Virus record (IMG/VR): IMGVR_UViG_3300035661_000312
Span: 1-25,372 of that record
Length of the DNA: 25,372 bases
Strand: one strand, 5' to 3'
DNA from: a virus
A program made the translations under genes and the position numbers. The notes beneath the pieces are model-generated. The model saw only the letters and a list, made by a program, of their open reading frames with translations, did no database searches and was not told where the DNA came from. Numbering within the stretch: the stretch's first letter is position 1; each line of letters opens with the position of its first letter. Shown one piece after another: positions 16,685 through 24,114 of the stretch.

Positions 16685-18486
16685 ACAACTCCCTTGCCTC
16701 TTGTGTCCATATACAACTCAAAAGCATCGGTAATTGCATTAACTTGCGCTTGTGTAAATGCTTTTCCTACAAATAAAATAGATACTTGTCCGGCTGTGAA
16801 TCCTGTTGGAGTTTCGGGGTTGTATGCTCCAATCAATATTTTTGCATTTGTTAAAAAACCCCTACCCGTATTGGTACGAGCGTACTGAACTTTGTTTTGA
16901 TAATACTTTTCAGTCGTTGCAGAATCCCTTATTAAAATAGATAGTCCGTTAACATCTGAACCACCTGTGGCAACCCACCAACTCGAACTATTCATTGCAC
17001 AATACCCGCCCGCAGATTGAAATAATACAGATAAACCATCAGCATACTGTCCTGCTAACATACTTCCGCTTCTTTTATATATACCAATAGAAGCGGAATT
17101 GATTGTAAATGTTATACCTTCCGTTGGCGTTGCCGGAGTATAATTTGAATTAATATATTGATTAATTCCGTTAAGTGTAATCCCTTCGTATTTTGTAAAT
17201 GTCGGTGCATTGACTAACGTTGGATTAGTCGCATTTTTAACTAAATTTTTAAGTGATGTTTCTGTCGTTTCACTCGAAAATAGTACAATATCATCAAAAC
17301 TATCTGACAGATTTGCGCTTGATGTTGTTGCCTTTAAATCAATTACAAGTTTATCAATCCTGTTAATTTCAGCTTTTGAAAGTTTAGTTGTTAATCCAGT
17401 GATATATGTCTTGGTTTCAGCCTGCAAAGCGTTGTAATAAGCATTATCTATATTTAATATGCTGTTCAGTTTGAAAGCCATCGCATGACCTAATTGAGTA
17501 TAACCACCTCCAACTGGGTGCAATCCGCTATTTGCTGCATTGCCATAGCCTGTAATTCGATCTAAAAACAACGGCTCATAACTGCATGTTACGTTTGCAT
17601 TAAAAGTACCTTCAGCGAAATAATCAGCAAAGGTTTTCCAGAAGTGATGCACGTTCTCAATATGCTTGTCGTGAATGTAAACACTTTCATCATAGTCTAT
17701 ATTCCAGGCTGTATCGCCTCCATTACTGAAAGTCGGCAAGGAAAGCATAATTTTAATATCATGATTATAAGATAAAAAGGCATTTATCAAAGTAGTTGCC
17801 TGACCAATAAAACCGCCCAAATCTCCATCCGTTAAAGGACTACCAACAGCACAACGGGCAAATACATCATTAACTCCCAATCCTATTATTATATAATCAG
17901 GAACTGAAATAGAATTGTCAGTAAAATAAGCGGGTATATTCAATGCTCCTGCCTTTACAAATGGGCTACCTGCATTGTTTAAAAACTGATAGAAACTAAA
18001 TCCGCTAATTCCTTCATGCTTGTATGTCGTTCCTTTAGTGCCAACAAAGGTTATATTGTTACCATGAATTGCACGGATTGAATCTTCGTAATAACCCGAA
18101 CCACTAACGGTAAGGGAATCGCCTATAAGCATTATTTTTTTAGTCGAAGCCGTTGCTTTAGCCTCAACTATTAAATTGATAGTTTTTGAAACAATTAACA
18201 GCCCTTTGTTTTTAAAGTCAATTACACAAGGGTATGTTCCGGCTGCGGGAGTTGTTAATACTAAATTATTTCCTGATTGTGTACCGATTGAACAAGTGTA
18301 AGTAACCGTCAAATTATTAACAACAGGTACATTAATCAGTGTGTCCCCGTAAATCGTTTGAGTTTCCCCTGCTATTAAAGTAACTCCATTAGCAGGCAAA
18401 GCGAAAAACGGCAATAAACCCCATGCCGGAAGGTTCAAATTTGTCCCTTTGTGAATTAACTCAAATGTTTTATTAAACGTTCCCAT
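16681..18486 (-). CDS. Tail protein with SGNH (GDSL) esterase and LamG-like domains
   Basis: The protein has 601 residues. ELIHKGTNLN (9-18) is the motif shared with the LamG fibre. An Ig-like beta domain spans about 35-110. An SGNH hydrolase domain spans about 116-346: block I IMLIGDSLTVSG with the nucleophile Ser124, possible block II Gly159/162, block III GLGVND with Asn206, and block V SGLHPVGGGYTQLGHAMA with His323. A concanavalin/LamG-like domain follows at about 435-598. Such esterases remove acetyl or other acyl groups from surface glycans, so the protein probably modifies and binds host polysaccharide during adsorption. The usual Asp three residues before the catalytic His is Ser320 here. 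The gene ends in TAG, the only non-TAA stop I found, and has clearly higher GC than its neighbours (24/60 and 25/60 in two sampled lines, against 7/60 and 19/60 in two lines of the next gene). Confidence 0.87.
   Translation of the reverse strand: MGTFNKTFELIHKGTNLNLPAWGLLPFFALPANGVTLIAGETQTIYGDTLINVPVVNNLTVTYTCSIGTQSGNNLVLTTPAAGTYPCVIDFKNKGLLIVSKTINLIVEAKATASTKKIMLIGDSLTVSGSGYYEDSIRAIHGNNITFVGTKGTTYKHEGISGFSFYQFLNNAGSPFVKAGALNIPAYFTDNSISVPDYIIIGLGVNDVFARCAVGSPLTDGDLGGFIGQATTLINAFLSYNHDIKIMLSLPTFSNGGDTAWNIDYDESVYIHDKHIENVHHFWKTFADYFAEGTFNANVTCSYEPLFLDRITGYGNAANSGLHPVGGGYTQLGHAMAFKLNSILNIDNAYYNALQAETKTYITGLTTKLSKAEINRIDKLVIDLKATTSSANLSDSFDDIVLFSSETTETSLKNLVKNATNPTLVNAPTFTKYEGITLNGINQYINSNYTPATPTEGITFTINSASIGIYKRSGSMLAGQYADGLSVLFQSAGGYCAMNSSSWWVATGGSDVNGLSILIRDSATTEKYYQNKVQYARTNTGRGFLTNAKILIGAYNPETPTGFTAGQVSILFVGKAFTQAQVNAITDAFELYMDTRGKGVV
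18433..18459 (-). repeat. 5' boundary repeat, copy 2 (encodes the LIHKGTN motif)
   Basis: Matches 7131-7157 with one mismatch over 27 nt. It lies about 30 nt inside the SGNH gene and encodes LIHKGTN plus LN. See the copy at 7131-7157. Confidence 0.85.
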
Positions 18487-18497
18487 TAATTAAGTAT

Positions 18498-18956
18498 TTA
18501 CTTATTAATATAAACTTCTATATTAATATATCTATTAACAAGAATATTATCAACAGAAATTGTAAGATCACTAGCAGCATATGTATTAAGTTCTAGCACA
18601 TCAGTATTAATCCATTCTAATGTATATCCATTACCATTACCATCAGTAAACATATCAGGCTTAGTAGGGCTAACTGCTTGCGTAACAGATACACAATTTT
18701 CAATAAACATACCAACTTTAGTAATATGATACTTACCAGCAGCAATTCTACTCCAAACAGGTGATCCTAAATCATCTATTCTAATATCAGCAATTGGTGC
18801 ATTAGTAACAGTTTGTGTAAGATATGCAATATAATGTTTAATACGTGCAATATTTGTTGTTGTATTATTTATATTATTAACAATTTCATCTAGTTTGTCT
18901 GCAATAGCAATACCTAGACCATTATTTGTAATTGCATTTCTTTCTAAATTCTTCAT
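18498..18956 (-). CDS. Hypothetical small virion-associated protein
   Basis: I do not recognise this 152-residue protein. It starts with a helical stretch (NNGLGIAIADKLDEIVNNINNTTTNIARIKHYIAYLTQTV, about 11-50), a candidate coiled coil, and continues as a beta-rich domain (SRIAAGKYHITKVGMFIENC, GYTLEWINTDVLEL, DNILVNRYINIEVYI). No signal peptide. It is the first gene after the terminator hairpin and lies 11 nt before the SGNH tail protein. A helical stalk with a small beta head would suit a fibre adaptor or head fibre. Its N-terminus is vaguely like that of the 120-residue protein at 7490-7852, which occupies a similar place before the other fibre. Codon use is that of the core genes. Confidence 0.5.
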   Translation of the reverse strand: MKNLERNAITNNGLGIAIADKLDEIVNNINNTTTNIARIKHYIAYLTQTVTNAPIADIRIDDLGSPVWSRIAAGKYHITKVGMFIENCVSVTQAVSPTKPDMFTDGNGNGYTLEWINTDVLELNTYAASDLTISVDNILVNRYINIEVYINK

Positions 18957-18977
18957 ATTATCAGTTATAATAAATTA

Positions 18978-19005
18978 AACAGCCTCTCAATTAAGAGAGG
19001 CTGTT
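18978..19005 (-). terminator. Hairpin terminator after the capsid module
   Basis: Two perfect 11-nt arms (18978-18988 and 18995-19005, AACAGCCTCTC and its complement) enclose a 6-nt loop. On the minus strand the stem is followed by TAATTTATT, a weak T-rich tract. It begins 12 nt after the TAA of the last capsid-module gene. This is the only strong hairpin I found between genes, and it probably ends or attenuates the highly expressed capsid transcript. The stem would also fold on the plus strand. Confidence 0.8.
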
Positions 19006-19016
19006 ATTACAAATAA

Positions 19017-20030
19017 TTAGTATGATTGAGCCACCATAATTGCAAATATTGCATCAAGTATTGTGATAATAGCACTATCATCTGCATCAACTGCAATACA
19101 ATAGCTGTTAGTAAAATTGTCAGCTTCAATAAGACCACCCATATTATCAGGTGATTTACAACTAAGGAAATAAGTAAGATAATTAACACCAGGCTCTAGA
19201 CGAGAAGGCAAACTAAAAATCTGATTTGATCTTTCAGTAAGATGTTTAATATCACCAAGTCCTACATTAGTATTATACTCACAATCTAACATTTGAGCAG
19301 TAGTATTCTTACCCATAGTAAAAGCTCTAACACCAACTGTTAATGTTGAAAGATAGCCTTTAGTAATACCAGCAGTTCCTGCTTTTACTACATTTGTATA
19401 TTCAAGTTGATCAGCATTAGCAAGAATACCTGTACCAAGAACACAAAAATCAATAAGAGCGTTACCAGTAAATAATGCACCACAAGATACAGAACTAGTA
19501 GTTAAACCTGCTACACTAGCAATACATTTCTTAGTATCTGCTGTAACTTTACCAAGTAATCTAGTAAAGAATGTAGTAATAGTATCACCACTTTTAACAG
19601 TAGTTTCATAATTATGATACCTCGAATTATCATCATGACGTTTAGATTTATCAATAATTTGAAGACCACCTACACTACCAACAACCAATACAGCAGGAAG
19701 ATTTAATCCATAAGTAGTTCCTTCTGCGGCATTGCTACCAAGAGCAACAATTTTTGCAACAGCAGCCGCATATGTGGATTTAATAACTTTAAATTCACGA
19801 GGATAAAGATTACCATGAAATATAGAACCTTCGGTACGACCTTCATGTATTGCTACTTCATTATATGCAGTAGTAAGAGTGCTAGCAGTAAGTAAAGTTC
19901 CATCTTCACCAAACAAAGCCAATGCGCCATCAGCTAATGTACTAATATCGGAACGATCAGCAATAGTAGTTCCAGAACCACCATCATAACCATAAATTGT
20001 ACCCGATTTAACAACAACAAGTTTTTTCAT
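19017..20030 (-). CDS. Capsid-module virion protein (auxiliary capsid candidate)
   Basis: The protein has 337 residues, is rich in Gly/Ala/Thr and has a beta-type pattern, with no signal peptide. It opens MKKLVVVKSGTIYGYDGGSGTTIADRS and has ALALFGEDGTLL at about 36-47, a stretch reminiscent of structural proteins that many Bacteroidota phages carry next to the capsid gene. It is the last gene before the terminator hairpin and follows the 366-residue protein after 8 nt, so it is part of the same transcript as the major capsid protein and is likely made in large amounts. Candidate roles are auxiliary capsid protein or an abundant inner or connector component. I have no domain match to decide. 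Confidence 0.55.
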   Translation of the reverse strand: MKKLVVVKSGTIYGYDGGSGTTIADRSDISTLADGALALFGEDGTLLTASTLTTAYNEVAIHEGRTEGSIFHGNLYPREFKVIKSTYAAAVAKIVALGSNAAEGTTYGLNLPAVLVVGSVGGLQIIDKSKRHDDNSRYHNYETTVKSGDTITTFFTRLLGKVTADTKKCIASVAGLTTSSVSCGALFTGNALIDFCVLGTGILANADQLEYTNVVKAGTAGITKGYLSTLTVGVRAFTMGKNTTAQMLDCEYNTNVGLGDIKHLTERSNQIFSLPSRLEPGVNYLTYFLSCKSPDNMGGLIEADNFTNSYCIAVDADDSAIITILDAIFAIMVAQSY

Positions 20031-20038
20031 AATTAAGT

Positions 20039-21139
20039 TTATTTAACTGTAAGTAATGATTTGAATTTCGCACTAAAATCAGCAATAATAGCTTTATTAG
20101 CAGGATTAGCAAAGAATGCAAGTTGTTCATTAGCACTATGGCCAAGAACAACTTCTGCGTTTTCAGCATCAACAACGATATTAGTATTGTCAAGTCTGCG
20201 TAATATCCCAGCATTTATATAACGCTCAATTTTAGCAAGTGTTTTAAGATTAACTGATTTAGCAACATCAATGAAAGCTTGAGGGTCAATTGTCATATAA
20301 TCTTCAAGTATTTGTTCATTAATAATCTTAACCTCATCAGGTGCAGTATCGAATGGAGCTTTCTTTTTAAGAACAGCTAATATATCAGCAACATCATTTG
20401 GATTAACAATGGTATCTAAATATAGCTTTTGTGCTTCAACCTTAACTTTGTGTAGTTCAAAACGTTCTTTTTTAGCAAGAGTTTCATCTACAAGATAAAA
20501 TTCCATTTTAGTAGAATTTTTAAGTAATGCAGCACTATTAGCTACATTACCATGAACAAGAGCATATTGCCAAAGTAAGAACTCTGCTGGCTTAATAGGT
20601 ACTCCATAACGATAACGTTCTTCAACTGGAACATTAAGTTTACCATTATCATTAGTACCCATTACATATTCGGCAAGCATGGTATCAGTAAGTGACCATT
20701 CTTCTGTTTCAACATCATCGGTGTCATCTTTACTTGCTACTTTAGGAGTTTTAGACACTTTCCTAACAGGCCTTAATTTTTCAGTAAGTGCTTTAATATG
20801 ACCTGCACGAATAATGTTAGTGTCAGTAACATCAAATGTCATACCTATTTCCCAAGTAGTACCAGGAAAATTAATACGATATGTTAAGCTATTCCAATAA
20901 TTATTAACAGCTTGAGTAAATGCTTGATCTGATTCACCACCACCATGTCCAAGACCTAGTACTAATGGCATTATACTCTTCATCTCTTCGGTATTACGAG
21001 TTATAGAGTTAATAGCACTAGTACTAGTTCCTAATGCACGTGTTCTAATAATCTGTTTAATAACTTCTACATTCTTTTTTTCAAAGTAACTAGAAGTATT
21101 ACGCCACATTATTTGTATTTTCTTTTCTATCGTTATCAT
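20039..21139 (-). CDS. Conserved virion protein next to the major capsid protein
   Basis: The protein has 366 residues and is mostly helical and charged, with no signal peptide. The N-terminal third contains EMKSIMPLVLGLGHGGGESD (about 52-71) and FTQAVNNYWNSLTYRINFPG, which I associate with a protein conserved after the capsid gene in crAss-like phages. A Lys/Asp/Glu-rich linker (about 124-146) is followed by a helical C-terminal half. It starts 48 nt after the MCP stop and is followed by the 337-residue gene after 8 nt. It is probably a structural or assembly protein. The family name is not known to me with certainty, and a role inside the head cannot be excluded. Confidence 0.55.
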   Translation of the reverse strand: MITIEKKIQIMWRNTSSYFEKKNVEVIKQIIRTRALGTSTSAINSITRNTEEMKSIMPLVLGLGHGGGESDQAFTQAVNNYWNSLTYRINFPGTTWEIGMTFDVTDTNIIRAGHIKALTEKLRPVRKVSKTPKVASKDDTDDVETEEWSLTDTMLAEYVMGTNDNGKLNVPVEERYRYGVPIKPAEFLLWQYALVHGNVANSAALLKNSTKMEFYLVDETLAKKERFELHKVKVEAQKLYLDTIVNPNDVADILAVLKKKAPFDTAPDEVKIINEQILEDYMTIDPQAFIDVAKSVNLKTLAKIERYINAGILRRLDNTNIVVDAENAEVVLGHSANEQLAFFANPANKAIIADFSAKFKSLLTVK

Positions 21140-21187
21140 TATATATTGATTAAATAAGTTATTATTTCTTTTATTAATCTTATTTAT

Positions 21188-22669
21188 TTATTCATTAAAT
21201 GTAAGCATAAAGGAAGTAGTAGGATTAGTAAAAGCTATACCTTGACTTACCATAACTTCATATTTAGCTTCATCTTTAGTTGTAGAAAGAATGTTTTCAG
21301 GTATTGCTCCCCATGAACCTGGTAATGGAGTAAGTCCTTTATATACACCAGTGATATATTCACGACCAGCTTCCGCAACCAATGTGATATTACGTTCACC
21401 ATCATTAGTACGGCTATGATCAAGACAAATCAAAGTATATGATTCCCAAGGATAACCATTATACATTTGGCCATTAGCACGCTGACCTTCTGCAATCAAA
21501 CCATGATCAAAGTAATTACTAACTTTAATAGTTAATACCTTACCATCAATAGTTTTATATTGATTAAAATAAGAACCATAAGAAAGATAACCATCACCTT
21601 TAATAACTTTTTCTCCAAGTGGAGTAAAATATTGATTAAGTACAGCATCAGTCATAATAGCTTGATGAAAAGCTTCTGCTCCACCTTGACCAGTATAAAT
21701 AATGAGTTCCATTGGAGTATCATCAACTCTATTACCGAATACTGATTTAATAGTAGAATCAAATTTTTGGCGAGTAAGAGTAGAATAAGTATCATAATTA
21801 CCTACAACTTTCAATGCTTGTTTAATACCAGCACCTTGTGGAATTACTTCATTAGTAACTGGATCAATAAGATGAATAACACCATATTCATCACGATTGT
21901 ATTCAGATTCCCAAAGATCAGTTTCAAGCATTAAACGCATTTCACGTTCAAAGATTGCCATCTCAAATGGCATCCACATATTAGTAGTACCAGAATTACC
22001 AGCTTCATCAACAGTATCAAGTTGAATGTTAACTACCTTATTAGCTATGTTACCTGTAATTTCTTTACTGTAACGTTGAAAGCCAAATTGATTAGTCCAT
22101 TCACCTGGAACCATTGAATTACTACGTGTTCCATCTGATTTAGTAGCAGCTACAGAAGTAGGTCCAAATGTCCAACTCTTACCAGCAAGGAAGTTATCAT
22201 TAGTAATTTGAGTGGTATCATCACCTGTCATAAGTACAGCTTCATATAACCATTCATTAGTTCCAATTTGTTTACCTTCAGTATTAAGACGAACACGATT
22301 AAGTCCATCAGGAGTACGAAGTGAATACTGTACGTGGAAGAGATTATCTTCAAATACAATACGCATTTTAGTACGACCTTGACCTGGATTTACACTAGCA
22401 TCTTGTAAACGTACAACTTTAGATGTATGTTTAGCACGACCAAATACTTTCCAAGTATAAGTTGTATCATTAAGTGCTTTTGGTTTTTTACTGACAATTG
22501 AACCATTTCCTTCGGTCATAGTTAACAAAGGAAACATATCAGAATCTTTACCATAAAGATATGTAAGATTCTGTTTCAATTCAACAGGAGTAATCAAATT
22601 GTTCCGATATAACAGATTCACATCAGTGTGCTGTTCTGCTATAAACTTGGTTGTTGATAGTTCTCTCAT
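21188..22669 (-). CDS. Major capsid protein, crAss-like HK97-fold
   Basis: The protein has 493 residues, the usual length for crAss-like major capsid proteins. The N-terminal part (LTYLYGKDSDMFPLLTMTEGNG, about 35-56; TYTWKVFGRAKHTSKVVRL, about 70-88) has the look of that family, and the order portal, scaffold-like, this gene agrees. The HK97 fold is known for the family and cannot be shown from motifs alone. No signal peptide, no obvious prohead protease site. Codon use is more even than in the neighbours, with more G and C (for example CGT, GGT, ATT mixed), as expected for a highly expressed gene. It begins 12 nt after the scaffold-like gene. I am fairly sure of the assignment. Confidence 0.85.
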   Translation of the reverse strand: MRELSTTKFIAEQHTDVNLLYRNNLITPVELKQNLTYLYGKDSDMFPLLTMTEGNGSIVSKKPKALNDTTYTWKVFGRAKHTSKVVRLQDASVNPGQGRTKMRIVFEDNLFHVQYSLRTPDGLNRVRLNTEGKQIGTNEWLYEAVLMTGDDTTQITNDNFLAGKSWTFGPTSVAATKSDGTRSNSMVPGEWTNQFGFQRYSKEITGNIANKVVNIQLDTVDEAGNSGTTNMWMPFEMAIFEREMRLMLETDLWESEYNRDEYGVIHLIDPVTNEVIPQGAGIKQALKVVGNYDTYSTLTRQKFDSTIKSVFGNRVDDTPMELIIYTGQGGAEAFHQAIMTDAVLNQYFTPLGEKVIKGDGYLSYGSYFNQYKTIDGKVLTIKVSNYFDHGLIAEGQRANGQMYNGYPWESYTLICLDHSRTNDGERNITLVAEAGREYITGVYKGLTPLPGSWGAIPENILSTTKDEAKYEVMVSQGIAFTNPTTSFMLTFNE

Positions 22670-22681
22670 AGTAATAATTGA

Positions 22682-23971
22682 TTAAGAATGTGTATTTGAT
22701 TTAATAGGTAAATTTATTTTAAATGAACTACCACCAATTTTACCTGATTTGGCTGGAGTTTTAGTTACAAGTTTACGAACTTCTTGTACACGTTCTTGTT
22801 GAGCTTTAGCTTTTACAAGCTGGCTATCATCGTTTTTAAGAAATCTACGTAATGCATTATATGTATCAACGGCAGGAGTAGTATTTATACTCTCAAGATA
22901 CATATCATATTGAAGTTGAGTAAGTCTAGCAGGAGAACCATTAATATTAAATGTTAATGGTTTTTTAATGTATTCATTAAAATCAGCAAGTGTCTTAGTA
23001 ACTATCTTACCATTGCCTTCATTAATACGAAATACACTAGGCAGTTGAAATTCTTCACCTTTAATACTAAGTTTCTTTGTATTTAAAAGTGTATCTACTT
23101 CATTCCAATATTTATTAATTCTAGCTGTTTCAATAAGTTCATCAGAAGCAATTTTATCTTGTGCTAATTTATTTTCAGTAATTTGTTTTTGTGCAAGAAA
23201 TTGAATTGAACTAGTACCAAATTCTTTGAGTTTACCATCTTTCTTTATACCTTCAATAAAATAATTAGTAGTAGCCTCATTGTCACCTTTAACACTACGT
23301 TCATATTTAATAATATCAATAATCTTTTCATCAGTTAATGTTTCAATATCAAGCTTATTCCAAACAGGTTGCTCATTGAAACCATCAAGTGTACCATTAA
23401 GTACTTTATATGTTCTTCGCTGTGCTACATCAGGGTTTTCCTCAAAATAACGAGCTACAATACTTTTAGCTAATATTTCAGCTTTATGTTCAGAAGCTTC
23501 AACAAGTAATTGATTTAAACCATCTTGTGTTCTTTCATATTGAACTGGTTCACCATTAACTTCTGGTTTGTATTCAAGAACATTTTGTATAACTTCAAAA
23601 GGATCAATATCATTAGGATCATTATTAGAATCAGATAATTTATCTAACTCTTCTTTTGTCATATGAATAGAACCATCTGCTTTTACTGCATTGCCATTAG
23701 TATCAAGTTTAAATTCAATATCATCAATTAAAACTTTATTTATATTTGCATCAATATTAGCTAATTTTTCTGCTTCAATTCTTTCTACTTCAACTTCTTC
23801 TGGTGTTTTAATTGTTTTATTCTTTTCTGCTTCAATCGCAGCAAGTCTAGCTGATTCTGTTGATTCATCAGCTAACCGTTTAGCTTCAATTTGTTCTGGG
23901 GTAAACGTTGGATTATCATCATTTAGATGAACTCCATCATGTTGTACCGGTAGATTAAGTGTTAGTGCCAT
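22682..23971 (-). CDS. Capsid scaffolding-like protein
   Basis: The protein has 429 residues. After an N-terminal segment (MALTLNLPVQHDGVH) comes a long Glu/Ala/Lys-rich helical stretch (about 24-75) typical of coiled coils, then an acidic linker (about 105-125: EELDKLSDSNNDPNDIDPFE). The centre is mixed helix, and the C-terminus is basic and Gly/Ser-rich (KTPAKSGKIGGSSFKINLP), which could bind the capsid protein or nucleic acid. Position between portal and major capsid protein, acidic helical composition and size all fit a scaffold. No protease domain is recognisable. It is separated from the portal gene by the largest gap in the window (143 nt), which suggests an own promoter, and from the capsid gene by 12 nt. 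Confidence 0.68.
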   Translation of the reverse strand: MALTLNLPVQHDGVHLNDDNPTFTPEQIEAKRLADESTESARLAAIEAEKNKTIKTPEEVEVERIEAEKLANIDANINKVLIDDIEFKLDTNGNAVKADGSIHMTKEELDKLSDSNNDPNDIDPFEVIQNVLEYKPEVNGEPVQYERTQDGLNQLLVEASEHKAEILAKSIVARYFEENPDVAQRRTYKVLNGTLDGFNEQPVWNKLDIETLTDEKIIDIIKYERSVKGDNEATTNYFIEGIKKDGKLKEFGTSSIQFLAQKQITENKLAQDKIASDELIETARINKYWNEVDTLLNTKKLSIKGEEFQLPSVFRINEGNGKIVTKTLADFNEYIKKPLTFNINGSPARLTQLQYDMYLESINTTPAVDTYNALRRFLKNDDSQLVKAKAQQERVQEVRKLVTKTPAKSGKIGGSSFKINLPIKSNTHS

Positions 23972-24114
23972 TTTAATTAAAGTTTAAGTTTGTTAATCAG
24001 TTAGTATTTTCTGTTATTAACGTATAAAGTGTAAATATAAATAGATTATTAGTATCAGTTATTGTATATTAGCAACCCATATATAGGAAACCATATATAC
24101 TGTTAACATATTAC
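23972..24114 (-). promoter_or_regulatory. Largest intergenic gap, with a duplicated CCATATATA element
   Basis: This 143-nt gap lies between the portal and the scaffold-like gene. The 9-mer CCATATATA occurs at 24077-24085 and 24091-24099, 14 nt apart, and the first copy extends to CCATATATAGG, nearly a palindrome. A box like TATATTTA lies closer to the start (one mismatch to the Bacteroidota TAnnTTTG) but without a well-spaced upstream TTTG. A promoter for the capsid transcript would be expected here; the evidence is suggestive only. Confidence 0.35.

Noticed and set aside
19007-19189. Overlapping minus-strand frames such as 2136-2321, 13458-13667, 19007-19189 and 20008-20214
   Set aside because: They are out of frame inside well-supported genes, have low-complexity Leu/Ile-rich translations, and are frame shadows of AT-rich DNA.
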